From Methylobacter sp. (GTDB lineage: Bacteria; Pseudomonadota; Gammaproteobacteria; Methylococcales; Methylomonadaceae), in assembly GCF_004322395.1 (NCBI RefSeq), contig NZ_SCTW01000100.1, positions 1-64,000 on the forward strand: DNA of 64,000 nt, read 5' to 3'. A model generated the notes under the pieces. That model made no database searches, was not told the origin of the DNA, and worked only from the letters and a program-made list of their open reading frames with translations. Both the position numbers and the translations under genes were made by a program. Shown piece after piece: positions 28,096-37,088 of this stretch (within the stretch, counting starts at the first letter, position 1; every line of letters begins with the position of its first letter).

Positions 28096-28856
28096 ACTAC
28101 TCCATTGCTTTTAGAACCATCGTTATCAAAGAGATATTCCGGTTTATCCGTATCTGGCCGCAAACTTTGCTGCCCCCAGCCATTACCACCGCGCTGTATT
28201 TCCTGATTTTCGGCAAATTGATCGGCGAACGCGTAGGTACTATCAGCGGCGCCAGTTATATGGATTACATTGTCCCCGGTATTATTCTGATGTCGGTTAT
28301 CAGTCACTCTTATGCTAATGTGGTGTCTTCGTTTTACTCAACCAAATTCCAGCGGAATATTGAAGAGTTACTGGTTGCCCCGATACCCAACTGGGTGATT
28401 TTGGGCGGCTATGTGAGCGGCGGCATTATTCGCGGATTACTGGTGGGCGTGGTGGTCGCCTTAATATCCCTGTTATTTTCAGATATCAAGATTAATAACA
28501 TTACGATTACCCTGTCCATCATGGTGCTAACAGCCACTGTCTTTGCGTTGGCCGGCTTTATCAACGCGATACTTGCGGAGAGTTTCGACGACATCTCGAT
28601 TATCCCGAACTTTGTGTTAACCCCGTTAAGCTATCTGGGCGGCGTTTTTTATTCAGTCGATATGTTGCCCGGTGTTTGGCAAAGCATCTCAATGGGAAAC
28701 CCCATTTTGTATATGATCAATGCCTTTCGTTACGGCTTGATAGGCGTGACGGATATTGACATTCAAATGAGCTTTATCATTACCGGCGGATTTATTATTA
28801 CCTTGACCTTATTTAGTCTTTACCTTTTGCATAAAGGTGTTGGGATTAAAAATTAG
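28092..28856 (+). CDS. ABC-2 type permease
   Basis: The 254-residue protein has six hydrophobic segments and matches the ABC-2 family: a cytosolic N-terminus, YMDYIVPGIILMSVISHSYANV, GGYVSGGIIRGLLVG and the late PLSYLGGVFYSVDMLPGVWQ motif just before the last two helices. It pairs with the overlapping ATPase gene upstream and likely forms a homodimeric channel with two ATPases. Confidence 0.92.
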   Translation: MNYSIAFRTIVIKEIFRFIRIWPQTLLPPAITTALYFLIFGKLIGERVGTISGASYMDYIVPGIILMSVISHSYANVVSSFYSTKFQRNIEELLVAPIPNWVILGGYVSGGIIRGLLVGVVVALISLLFSDIKINNITITLSIMVLTATVFALAGFINAILAESFDDISIIPNFVLTPLSYLGGVFYSVDMLPGVWQSISMGNPILYMINAFRYGLIGVTDIDIQMSFIITGGFIITLTLFSLYLLHKGVGIKN

Positions 28857-28872
28857 TAAAATAAGAAACTCT

Positions 28873-29394
28873 TTAATGCCAACCGCCGTATTGCGTAGTC
28901 GGATCGCCGCGCCAACCGGTGGTGGTTTTATTAGCGTCAGGAACATGCGCAGTATCTTCCGCCGCACGGATCATATTGGCATGGGTATAGCCGCCCATCG
29001 CTTTTGCGGCTTTAGCAATCGCTGTCGAGGATGGATTAATCTCATATCTGGTGATCGAGTCATGAATGACTGCGGCGACTAATTTCTCACCCGACTCGGA
29101 AGAAAACGTCAACAGAATAGGCAAAATCGTATTGGCCGGAATTTCTATACTGTAATGACCGCTATCCACAGCCGCATGAGTAATAAGGCGGCCGCTTTCA
29201 TCGGTCACTTCCACCCTACCGGTTTTAATCACGCCTTTATTATTGCTGACCACGCCTTCTAAGGTTGTTGCTTTAGAATATTTTTTAAGTACGGCCGGAC
29301 TTACTTTTTCCGCTTTTTGTCCTTGTTCGCAACCGGTGACTACGAAACCGCTTAAGGCCATCGGCAGTAACATTAATAATACTGTGTGCTTCAT
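28873..29394 (-). CDS. Hypothetical lipoprotein
   Basis: The 173-residue protein has a lipoprotein signal with the lipobox VVTGC (Cys at about 22). The mature part starts with a charged stretch and a short Ig-like segment (LEGVVSNNKGVIKTGRVEVTDESG, by landmarks GVVSNNKG and VEVTDESG), followed by NPSSTAIAKAAKAMGGYT and a Trp/His-ended tail. It may be a carboxypeptidase-regulatory-like or Ig-like domain, but I do not recognise it. It converges with the ABC genes and is monocistronic. Confidence 0.7.
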   Translation of the reverse strand: MKHTVLLMLLPMALSGFVVTGCEQGQKAEKVSPAVLKKYSKATTLEGVVSNNKGVIKTGRVEVTDESGRLITHAAVDSGHYSIEIPANTILPILLTFSSESGEKLVAAVIHDSITRYEINPSSTAIAKAAKAMGGYTHANMIRAAEDTAHVPDANKTTTGWRGDPTTQYGGWH

Positions 29395-29511
29395 AAATTT
29401 CCTCGTAGTTGGTAGGCGACAAAAACGGTCATCACCGTAAAAACCTACTGCTTAAATTACTCCATATTGGAATTCATTGATACGCCTGGTTTGATCCCGG
29501 CCTTGCCCCTT

Positions 29512-30033
29512 TCAAATATTTTTTCTTTCTTCTTCTTGATGATGATTTTCTTCGCTTTCAATCACACTTATCCGTCCATCGTCCTCAATATAAGCCTCTT
29601 TCACTGCTGAAACATCGGAAATTCCTTGTTCGCGCAGATGTTCCATCAAATCCGCGTCAGTTATTAATTCTTTCCTCATGTTTCTGCGTAATAACCGACC
29701 ATTCTTTATCAGAGGGAGAGGCGGCGATTTAATAAGGCATTGGAAACGATGAGATTTAAAACTCAGCCAGTCGAGCGCGTAATCCCAAAAAATAATGGTA
29801 GCAACAAGCACTATTCCATTAGGAAGAGATTTGTAATCACCAGCCATACCATTCTGCGAGGCATCGGCAATAAGAGTGATCAAAAGCAAATCGGTTATCC
29901 CAAGTGTTCCAGACTGCCGCTTAAGAATTATGCGTAGCAGAATGAAGAGCACAAGATACATTATCGATCCGCGCACTATGATCTCGATGATAGGAACATC
30001 AGGTAAGAACATAGTTTTCCAATCAATATTCAT
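29512..30033 (-). CDS. DUF421 (YetF-like) membrane protein
   Basis: The 173-residue protein has three N-terminal membrane helices in residues 15-95, then a cytoplasmic DUF421 domain with the conserved LIKNGRLLRRNMRKELITDADLMEHLREQG pattern, partly visible as LIKNGRLL and DLMEHLRE. The end is acidic (EENHHQEEER). YetF-like proteins are linked to spore or membrane functions in Bacillus; the role here is unknown. It is monocistronic and upstream of a gene-poor stretch. Confidence 0.85.
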   Translation of the reverse strand: MNIDWKTMFLPDVPIIEIIVRGSIMYLVLFILLRIILKRQSGTLGITDLLLITLIADASQNGMAGDYKSLPNGIVLVATIIFWDYALDWLSFKSHRFQCLIKSPPLPLIKNGRLLRRNMRKELITDADLMEHLREQGISDVSAVKEAYIEDDGRISVIESEENHHQEEERKNI

Positions 30034-30083
30034 AAAGTATCGCCTTTAATATGGTCTACATCTCGCTCTAACCACCCATTTAT

Positions 30084-30356
30084 TTGAGTGTTATGACTCA
30101 TGACAGATTATGTCCGATAAGGTCCGTTATTGCCAAGACAACAAAGAGCTGGCCATGTTTATATATTGAATCATACCCATCTTTTCGTGATTTCATCGAA
30201 TTTATCGATGGCTCTTATGGGGTTTCAAACCATTCATTCCCGCTAAAACTCAGAGCCACTCACGAAACTGCAAAGTCGGAGTATTTTGAAAAACTGCTTG
30301 TTGATGCAACATTATTTACCAGACCTGACCGTTCTGTTGTATTGTTATTTTGCTGA
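30084..30356 (+). CDS. Doubtful small ORF
   Basis: A 90-codon frame occurs in a 430-bp gap. It has no recognisable domain, no clear ribosome binding site and a composition unlike its neighbours. It may be chance. It is listed because no other feature explains the gap between the DUF421 gene and the next gene. Confidence 0.2.
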   Translation: MSVMTHDRLCPIRSVIAKTTKSWPCLYIESYPSFRDFIEFIDGSYGVSNHSFPLKLRATHETAKSEYFEKLLVDATLFTRPDRSVVLLFC

Positions 30357-30465
30357 CAAAATAGAATTAACTAAAGGAGTTTGGTAACATTTTGGAATTA
30401 TGTTTAGCGATTAAAATAAAAACGATTAGATTAAAGAACTTATCACATAACTGAAAAGGCTAAAA

Positions 30466-30903
30466 ATGAGTTTTAAAACCGGTTTAATAAAAATGGCAAT
30501 AAAATTGACCCCCAACATGATGGTTATATGGGGGGCAAATATAATGCTTAAGGGTATTGCAGAATTAAAAGATTTTAGTTTTGACCTTGATGCGCGAACA
30601 GCATACGTTCAAACACAGCTCTACGGCGAAGCGGAAATGATCGAAGTTTCGCTGGAAGATTTTGCCGTTGTTAAGGATGAGGAATCCTACAAATTAATCA
30701 TTCATCAAGCACAATCAAACCGGCCTTGGTTGAATAACTTACTTTCTCGTATCGTAGGAAAAACCTGGAAAATTCCTGCGATACCCCAATTCGCGGCTGA
30801 AATTGAGCTTATCTCCGAGCTGTTCAAAGCCGAAAGTCCGGAACAAGGAGATAAAAATTTAGAACAGGAAGAATTGATTGAGGAAGATAGCAGGCCCCTT
30901 TAG
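30466..30903 (+). CDS. Conserved hypothetical protein
   Basis: The 145-residue protein has an amphipathic N-terminus with a hydrophobic stretch at about residues 9-30 (IKMAIKLTPNMMVIWGANIML) that could anchor it, then a beta-rich body and an acidic C-terminus (LEQEELIEEDSRPL). No family is recognised. No Shine-Dalgarno is obvious, but codon use is in line with neighbouring genes and the frame is long for the AT-rich region. Confidence 0.6.
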   Translation: MSFKTGLIKMAIKLTPNMMVIWGANIMLKGIAELKDFSFDLDARTAYVQTQLYGEAEMIEVSLEDFAVVKDEESYKLIIHQAQSNRPWLNNLLSRIVGKTWKIPAIPQFAAEIELISELFKAESPEQGDKNLEQEELIEEDSRPL

Positions 30904-30993
30904 CCCGCTGTTATTAATTCAAGAACAAGATCTGAATTATTCAAGTTTTTATTTTCTTTTAAAAAAATTCACAAAACCTTAAGGGAACGTGAA

Positions 30994-31032
30994 GCCATGT
31001 AAGGAGAGCGCATTGCGCACCCCTTACATGGC
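30994..31032. repeat. Inverted repeat with GCGCATTGCGC loop
   Basis: GCCATGTAAGG (30994-31004) and CCTTACATGGC (31022-31032) are perfect inverted copies around GCGCATTGCGC. It lies about 90 nt after the upstream gene and could be its terminator-like stem or a dispersed palindrome; no T-run follows on either strand. Confidence 0.5.
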
Positions 31033-31205
31033 GTGGCATTTATTAAAGCGAGCGCCATGACAATTATTCAATTTAACATGAATTACATTATGTTAGATGA
31101 AGGAATAATGCATCAAATCTGACCTAACCCGGCTTTTCCACCTTACAAATCTCCGTCTTGCAGCGTCTGATTATGACGTTCAGCCTCCCGGCAAAAACAA
31201 AAAGC

Positions 31206-31249
31206 TTGACAATATCCGTCAATTTCTTTAATTTCTGTTTAAACAGAAA
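31206..31249 (+). promoter_or_regulatory. Putative promoter with 18-bp palindromic operator
   Basis: TTGACA at 31206-31211 is followed 17 nt later by TAATTT, a weak -10. Over and just after the -10 lies TTTCTGTTTAAACAGAAA (31232-31249), a perfect 18-bp palindrome. It is immediately upstream of the AGGAG and start of the GbsR/MarR-type gene, as expected for an autoregulatory operator. The assignment is by pattern only. Confidence 0.55.
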
Positions 31250-31262
31250 TAGGAGAATAATT

Positions 31263-31799
31263 ATGACTCTCACCGCCTCTATGGAACGCTTTGTTTTGCA
31301 CTGGGGAGAAATGGGTACACGCTGGGGCTTTAATCGTTCCGTTGCCCAAGTCCATGCATTGCTTTATCTCTCTCCTAAACCGCTTAATGCTGAAGAAATT
31401 GCCGATACCCTGGTTCTTGCGCGATCGAATGTTTCCTCAAGCTTGAAAGAATTGCAAAGCTTTGGCTTGATCAAAGTCACCCATGTGGTGGTAGGCGATA
31501 GACGCGATTATTTTGAAGCCATTAAAGATGTGCAAGAGATGTTCAATTTAGTCGTGGAAGGACGCAGAAAACGAGAAATTGACCCCACGCTTTCGTTACT
31601 GCGCGATCTTTGCATTGAGGCAAATGCCGATACTGAAACCGATGCCGAAGTTAAAAAGCGCATGGCTGATATGTTGGACTTTTTGGAGGTAATGACTCAT
31701 TGGTACGATCAACTTAGAAAACTGCCAAACAATACGTTAATGCAACTGGTTAAACTCGGCGATACTGTAGTTAGGTTATTGCCGTTTACCAATAAGTAA
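31263..31799 (+). CDS. GbsR/MarR family transcriptional regulator
   Basis: The 178-residue protein has a winged-helix DNA-binding domain of the GbsR group: FVLHWGEMGTRWGFNRSVAQVHALLYLSPKPL and then EEIADTLVLARSNVSSSLKELQSFGLI as the recognition helix. The start is at ATG 31263, 4-8 nt after AGGAG; a longer upstream frame would cross the operator. It lies upstream of an SDR-DUF2269-DUF4166 operon in the same orientation, with a repeat in the 250-bp gap, and probably controls itself and that operon. Confidence 0.88.
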   Translation: MTLTASMERFVLHWGEMGTRWGFNRSVAQVHALLYLSPKPLNAEEIADTLVLARSNVSSSLKELQSFGLIKVTHVVVGDRRDYFEAIKDVQEMFNLVVEGRRKREIDPTLSLLRDLCIEANADTETDAEVKKRMADMLDFLEVMTHWYDQLRKLPNNTLMQLVKLGDTVVRLLPFTNK

Positions 31800-31845
31800 C
31801 GCCCGATAAAGAACATTCCAGAATCCGATAGATAGAAAAAACAAG

Positions 31846-31940
31846 GTCCACGAAAAACACGAAAAGCACGAAAAACACGAAAAGTTGCGTAACACAGCTC
31901 TGCCGGCTGTTTTTTCGTGTCTTTCGTGCTTTTCGTGGAC
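31846..31940. repeat. CACGAAAA-type inverted repeat, copy 1
   Basis: The left arm (from 31846) repeats CACGAAAAACACGAAAAGCACG and the right arm (31911-31940) is its inverted counterpart, TTTCGTGTCTTTCGTGC. Similar elements are at 57293-57354 and 60276-60404. They fill intergenic gaps and can form long imperfect hairpins. Confidence 0.75.
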
Positions 31941-32045
31941 AATTCCTCCGCTAGATTCTATTGGAAATCAGCTTGTTCAAAGATGATTTAAGGTAGCACT
32001 TTGCGCATTGATTTCTTAAATTTCAGAAATAACGGTAATTACAAT

Positions 32046-33332
32046 ATGAATATACTCCTCACCGGCGCAACCGGTTTTATTGGTCAGCATTTGTTACGCG
32101 CCTTATTAGCCGGGAATCATCAAGTCACAGTGTGTTGTCGACAGCCTGAACAACTGCTGAGTCAGTTTCCATCAATTAAAGCCGTTGCCTTGGATCTTGC
32201 TACCGCCACCAATAGCGACGATTGGCTGCCCCATTTACAGCATATCGATGCCGTTATTAATGCGGCGGGCATTATCAAAGAAACCCGCCAGGCGAGCTTT
32301 GACCAGCTGCATCATCTGGCGCCCGCCGCCTTGTTTAAAGCATGCACCCAAATGCAGGTAAAAAAAGTCGTACAGATTTCCGCGTTAGGGGCGGAGCTCA
32401 ATGCAACGACCGAATATTTCACCAGTAAGGCTAAAGCCGATGCACTGCTGCAATCGCTGGACCTGGATTGGTTTATTTTCAAACCCTCGCTGGTGTTCGG
32501 ATCAGGCGCTAAAAGCATGGGTTTATTGACGGCGCTGGCCGGTTTACCGATAACCCCGATTATGGATGACGGTCAGCAAGCCTTACAGCCGGTGGCAATC
32601 AAAGACTTGCAGCAGGCGGTTTTATTGGCATTAAAGCCCCAGACACCGGCACGGCAAATTATTAATGCCGTCGGCCCGAAGCCTATCCCTTTTATAAGTT
32701 TGATGAATTTGCTAGCCAATCACTTGGGACGAAAGTTAATACCCTTTCACATTTCCGGCACGTGGCTAGCCGCAATTTCACCTCTAGCTGTTTGTGTCGA
32801 TGAACCGATACTCAACAAACAAAGCATCACCATGCTGCAACACGGCAATACCGCCGACGCAAAAGGCTTTACCGACTATCTTGGCCATAGCCCAAACAGC
32901 CTGGAACAGACATTGCAGGAATCACCTGCCTCGCAAGCCGAGCGTTGGCATGCGCGTTTGTATTTTCTGCGTCCGCTGTTAAACATCAGCATCGCGTTAG
33001 TCTGGTTGTGGGCCGGCTTAGTGTCGGCATTCCTGTATCCGGTAGCTGACAGTTATCAAATGCTCAGCCGCGTCGGCATTACCGGAGCCTGGGCGCCGCT
33101 GACCCTGTACGGCGCATCGCTGGCCGACTTTCTCTTGGGCATCTTGGTGTTAATACGCTGGCGAGTTCGGCTGGTGGCGATGCTGCAAATCAGCATCATG
33201 CTGGCCTACAGCGTGGTGATCAGTTTCTGCTTACCGGAATTTTGGCTGCATCCTTTCGGCCCGTTAATAAAAAACTTGCCGTTACTACCGGCAATTCTTG
33301 TGTTGTTAATTATTGAAGAGGAAAGACCATGA
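32046..33332 (+). CDS. SDR oxidoreductase fused to a DoxX-like membrane domain
   Basis: The 428-residue protein has an N-terminal NAD(P)-binding extended SDR (ATG at 32046 giving MNILLTGATGFIGQHLL) with GATGFIG near residue 8 and the catalytic-like YFTSK near residue 130. Residues from about 295 hold four hydrophobic helices of the DoxX-like type. The DUF2269 gene overlaps by 4 nt and a DUF4166 gene follows, forming a conserved operon. The substrate is unknown. It could be anchored at the inner membrane. Confidence 0.85.
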   Translation: MNILLTGATGFIGQHLLRALLAGNHQVTVCCRQPEQLLSQFPSIKAVALDLATATNSDDWLPHLQHIDAVINAAGIIKETRQASFDQLHHLAPAALFKACTQMQVKKVVQISALGAELNATTEYFTSKAKADALLQSLDLDWFIFKPSLVFGSGAKSMGLLTALAGLPITPIMDDGQQALQPVAIKDLQQAVLLALKPQTPARQIINAVGPKPIPFISLMNLLANHLGRKLIPFHISGTWLAAISPLAVCVDEPILNKQSITMLQHGNTADAKGFTDYLGHSPNSLEQTLQESPASQAERWHARLYFLRPLLNISIALVWLWAGLVSAFLYPVADSYQMLSRVGITGAWAPLTLYGASLADFLLGILVLIRWRVRLVAMLQISIMLAYSVVISFCLPEFWLHPFGPLIKNLPLLPAILVLLIIEEERP

Positions 33333-33802
33333 TTTACTTGACCTTTAAAAGCTTGCATATCTTGAGCATGATTTTACTATTCGGCACTGGCCTCGGCAGT
33401 GCCTTTTACAAATATATGGCAGATTTGCATGGCGACGTTCGCGCCATTTACACGACCAATAAACATGTCGTGTTGGCGGATTGGCTATTTACCACGCCGA
33501 CAATTTTGATCCAGCCGATAACCGGCTATTACCTGCTGCAAGAACTGCCGTTTTCAATCACCACGCCGTGGCTATTAGCCTCTATCATTTTGTATTTGCT
33601 GGCCGGTGCTTGCTGGCTTCCGGTCGTGGTGCTGCAAATTCGTATGCGTGAATTATCCAAGCAAGCGGTTCTGCAACAAACCGCATTAAGTCCGCAGTAT
33701 TTCAACTATGCACGTATGTGGTTTTGGCTTGGAGTTCCGGCTTTTATAGCCATGGTTCTGATTGTCGCGTTAATGGTCCTAAAACCAACATTGTGGAGCT
33801 GA
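33329..33802 (+). CDS. DUF2269 membrane protein
   Basis: This 157-residue protein has four hydrophobic helices and belongs to the DUF2269 group; typical features are the N-terminal KSLHILSMILLFGTGLGSAFY and the RMWFWLGVPAF stretch in the last helix. It overlaps the SDR gene by 4 nt and is followed 2 nt later by a DUF4166 gene. Function is unknown; the three-gene linkage suggests joint action. Confidence 0.82.
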   Translation: MIYLTFKSLHILSMILLFGTGLGSAFYKYMADLHGDVRAIYTTNKHVVLADWLFTTPTILIQPITGYYLLQELPFSITTPWLLASIILYLLAGACWLPVVVLQIRMRELSKQAVLQQTALSPQYFNYARMWFWLGVPAFIAMVLIVALMVLKPTLWS

Positions 33803-33803
33803 T

Positions 33804-34400
33804 ATGAATACATCTCTAATACAACGTGTACTTGGCGAAGATTGGGCCGCCCTGCCCGCTGTCATTCAACGCCATTACCAGATAACCGCACCGCAGCAAG
33901 CGATTGTCGTAACCGGCAATATGGCGATTGATTATCCCCGTCGGCTAACGCCGGTGTTAAAGCTGCTGCGTTTGTTGGGTGCATTGGTCGATTTAAAAGG
34001 CGAACAGATGGCGGTTCAGGTAAAGAAATGGCAGCAAACCGATCCGTCAGTACTCTATTGGCAACGACATATTCAAGCTCCCGGCGGCAAGCGGTGCCAA
34101 TTTGCCTCGCGCATGGTCTGGCAGCAGGATCATGAGTTGATTGAGTTGGTCGGCATGGGCTTTGGTATTCGTTTAAAACTCAGCGTTGAACAAGGCAAGC
34201 TGATTTATCGAAGCTGCGGGCATTTATTGAAACTCGGGCCGCTAACCCTGCCTATCCCTGATAGCCTGCTGTTGGGAAGCGCTATCATCAGCGAACAAGC
34301 GCTATCGGAAGACTCATTCCTGTTGGATTTTCAGATCGTTCACCCGTTATGGGGTAAAACCTATTACTACGGCGGTATTTTTAAAGTGCCGAAAATCTGA
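33804..34400 (+). CDS. DUF4166 protein
   Basis: The 198-residue protein matches DUF4166: the N-terminal LPAVIQRHYQ, an internal WQRHIQAPGGKRCQFASRMV and the C-terminal YYYGGIFKVP. No signal peptide or membrane helix is seen. It closes the operon with the SDR-DoxX and DUF2269 genes. Its role is unknown. Confidence 0.85.
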   Translation: MNTSLIQRVLGEDWAALPAVIQRHYQITAPQQAIVVTGNMAIDYPRRLTPVLKLLRLLGALVDLKGEQMAVQVKKWQQTDPSVLYWQRHIQAPGGKRCQFASRMVWQQDHELIELVGMGFGIRLKLSVEQGKLIYRSCGHLLKLGPLTLPIPDSLLLGSAIISEQALSEDSFLLDFQIVHPLWGKTYYYGGIFKVPKI

Positions 34401-34801
34401 CTATTGGCTTAAGCTGGGCTTACAACCGTGCTGACTGATAAATTAAATTACAATAAGAAGGAGAAGGTTTATGTACACTGATACATGCAGGAAAAAATAA
34501 TTCTATACAGCATGCTGTTCATTAACAAAGTAAACTTTGCTACCGAACCACTACTGATAAATATGTAAAACTTATATTTATCTATTCTGGTTAAACGATA
34601 ACTGGCGTTGCCACCTATATTGAGCTCGCCCACTGCGCTAATTATGCCAGCCCCCAAGCTTCCATACTTGGGGATTGGCACAAACTCTGTGATATCACAA
34701 TTGACGGCCAAAATCGTCATACTAAACACTTCAAAGGGCAATCCATTTCGGACTTCAAAACTAACCTTACAGCGTTGGGAGAAAGTATGCAGTATGCATG
34801 G
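34401..34801. other. Gap with a headless 70-codon frame
   Basis: Between the DUF4166 gene and the DedA gene, the plus strand is open from a TAA at 34592 to a stop at 34805-34807. The frame has no ATG until residue 64 but reads like real protein, with landmarks YIELAHCANY, GDWHKLCDITIDG and SDFKTNLTALGES. It may be the 3' end of a decayed gene. At 34461 an AGGAG-like site precedes a nine-codon peptide. The rest of the gap is AT-rich and shows nothing else. Confidence 0.35.
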
Positions 34802-35434
34802 CTATAATAGTTCTTGGGGACTACTTAACTCCTGCTCCGCAATTTTCGGAAAACGGTTAGTCCTTTTTTGTAAAAAATGCCGCTCGAGTTTTTGGAAATA
34901 AGTACAGACTCCATATAGAAACCCTCCAGCTGTTGGCAGTACTAAATACCAATACTGTTTAGCGTTAATTAATAAATTTAATATTTCCTCACCGTATAAA
35001 TAAGCAGGCGTTACAGTAATTACGGCCCATACCCATGCGCTAAGAAGATTAATCAATGCAAATTTTTTTGCCGAATATTTGGTAATGCCAATCGACATAG
35101 GAATAACGGTACGTAAACCATACATATAGCGCTGCATAAAAATTATGGGCCAACCATATTTTTTTAACAGCAAATGCGCAATCGCAAACTTACGCCGCTG
35201 CTTGTGCAATTTGCGCTGAATATAACCTTTATTAAAACGGCCAATGTAAAAATAAATTTGGTCCCCAGTGAAACCACCCAGACCCGCTACAAAAATCGTC
35301 ATGAAGTACTGCATGTCACCGGTATGAGACATGATTCCACCCATGACCAAGCCCATTTCTCCTTCGAGTATGCTCCACAGAAACAAAATAACGTAGCCGT
35401 ATTCCTTAAGCCAATCAATAAATAGTTCTTCCAT
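34802..35434 (-). CDS. DedA family membrane protein
   Basis: The 210-residue protein belongs to the DedA/SNARE-associated family of lipid scramblases (undecaprenyl phosphate or phospholipid translocases). Key features are EYGYVILFLWSILEGEMGLVMGG at residues 10-30, GFTGDQIYFYIGRF with the conserved Asp/Arg pair and the RYMYGLRTVIPMSIG helix hairpin. Five hydrophobic helices are visible. The start is set at ATG 35434 with GGGC upstream; a TTG-based extension to 35473 is possible. It is monocistronic. Confidence 0.88.
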   Translation of the reverse strand: MEELFIDWLKEYGYVILFLWSILEGEMGLVMGGIMSHTGDMQYFMTIFVAGLGGFTGDQIYFYIGRFNKGYIQRKLHKQRRKFAIAHLLLKKYGWPIIFMQRYMYGLRTVIPMSIGITKYSAKKFALINLLSAWVWAVITVTPAYLYGEEILNLLINAKQYWYLVLPTAGGFLYGVCTYFQKLERHFLQKRTNRFPKIAEQELSSPQELL

Positions 35435-35841
35435 AAAGCCCTTAATTTCGTTGAGATACTGTTCTAATTGCAACCATGTTTACAGTCATCAAATTAAAAA
35501 TTTCGTTTTTAATGATCAAGGACATATGGACATGGAGTGTGTAAAAAATCCGTTTAGGTTGTCATCGCATAAAATTCAGGCTTTTAACCTGAAGCATTAT
35601 CATAAAGCTGGTTTCCAGCCGCGTAAAGATATAGAACATTTTTTCAGTCGTTCTCTATAACCAGGATATAACCAGCATAAATTATTTTCATTTCAGATCT
35701 GGACATTGGGGAAAATATTTCCTTATGTTGATCATCTTTTCAATTGCGCTATTTTTAAGAAATCGTGGCATCAAGTGCTATTAAAATACGTAAAGCTTGC
35801 TCACATACCGAACTACAACGGACAGTTTCTGTGACTTGCGA
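35435..35841. other. Non-coding gap between DedA and GNAT genes
   Basis: About 400 bp, AT-rich, with no coding frame I can support. Short open frames on the plus strand are shadows. No repeat or RNA gene was recognised. Promoters for the divergent... both genes point left, so only the DedA promoter is expected here. Confidence 0.3.
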
Positions 35842-36693
35842 TCATCCAAGCTCAAAAGATGTCACGCCGAACAACCGGTTTATCGGCAAATCAGGTCTTT
35901 GCCCTGTATACATCCGAGCCGTCTCGAACGAGACAATCATATTATGCCGATTCACCAAATCGACTGCTGCTGCATTCACTGCCGGTATATCCAAAAAAAC
36001 CGGAACGCCTTCCAGAGCATGTGAGTTTAAAGCCAGGAAAAGCTGTTCAGCAAACTCCGGACTGTCTGCAAACAACGGCCCCACCTTGTACCCGGTACGG
36101 CAGATGCGCAGAACTCCATAACCGGCCAGCTTGTTGTTACTCAAAATACCTAATGCAATACTTTGCGGCTGATTTATCCAGCACCTCAGGAAATCCTTGC
36201 GATTATCAGGAAAAAAAGGTTGGTCGTATACGCAAATATCATCAAAAGCCAGCGTAGACAACGGCACGATGCCGGAATCAGCCGTATAATGCCCGCCGCC
36301 GGTTCCCTGGTACCGAACATTGCTATAGGCTAATGCAAACCCTGACTTTTTGTAGTTATCCTGCTGGGCGACTACACCATCAAGACCGATGGTGCGACCG
36401 CGAAGCAACCCCAGTCCGGCATTCCATATTTTAATACCGTAACCCTTGCCACGATACTCCGGCTTGACGATATAAAACCCGAGAAAACCGAACGAACTGC
36501 CGTATTTAACGACTGAAATCGTTGCAATGGGTTCATCGCCAAGCAATCCGATAAGGAAACCGTTTGGGTCGGCGGCATAGAAGCAATCCGCATCATACAC
36601 CCCCGGATTCCATCCCTCTTCGGCAGCCCAGTTGATCCCGATGTTAACTTCTTGCCGGGTCATCGTTCTTATTGTATAGCTACTTTTTTGCAT
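35842..36693 (-). CDS. GNAT N-acetyltransferase with YitH-like C-terminal domain
   Basis: The 283-residue protein has an N-terminal GNAT fold with the acetyl-CoA loop VKPEYRGKGYGIKIWNAG near residues 77-94, and a second half (from about 150) resembling the Acetyltransf_18/YitH domain, with the landmark YGVLRICRTGYKVGPL. The substrate is unknown, probably an amine or amino acid. It starts at ATG 36693 and is monocistronic. Codon use is like the neighbours. Confidence 0.85.
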   Translation of the reverse strand: MQKSSYTIRTMTRQEVNIGINWAAEEGWNPGVYDADCFYAADPNGFLIGLLGDEPIATISVVKYGSSFGFLGFYIVKPEYRGKGYGIKIWNAGLGLLRGRTIGLDGVVAQQDNYKKSGFALAYSNVRYQGTGGGHYTADSGIVPLSTLAFDDICVYDQPFFPDNRKDFLRCWINQPQSIALGILSNNKLAGYGVLRICRTGYKVGPLFADSPEFAEQLFLALNSHALEGVPVFLDIPAVNAAAVDLVNRHNMIVSFETARMYTGQRPDLPINRLFGVTSFELG

Positions 36694-37088
36694 GATTTTT
36701 CGATCGAATTAATGAGATCAAACTCTGATGAGCCAGTCCCTGCTAAATCTATCCGAAAAACACAAGGTAGTCCATGCCCCTTATTACGCTTAGCACCTAA
36801 TAAGTTTGCCAATGCTTGCGTTTTACACTCACTTGGCTCACTTCGAGTAATGGCATCGTTTCATTCTATAACCACCGGCATCGCTCTCGGACAACGTCCA
36901 AGCATGTAAAGTATCCCGTCAGGATAACAATGACATCGATGGTAAAAGGCCATCCTGTTTGCTCCATGTGAAATGCGTTTCGAGCAGCCCGCATGAAGCG
37001 TAGCGGACACAAAGCACTGGTTCCGCAAGCTCCATCCAAGCTACTCGAAGGAGCACGAGCACAATAGCCGTCGCTCGAGTAATGCACG
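36694..37088. other. Gap with degenerate repeat debris
   Basis: About 395 bp without a supported gene. It contains a phrase GATGAAGCGTAGCGG-like at 36990-37010 that is part of a dispersed REP-type repeat also at 47184-47215, and a GACTAAC-like box at the stop codon of the next gene. Frames that cover it are chance readings of these repeats. Confidence 0.3.

Noticed and set aside
35451-35660. A 69-codon plus-strand frame upstream of DedA
   Set aside because: No domain, no convincing start signal, and it is part of the AT-rich gap.
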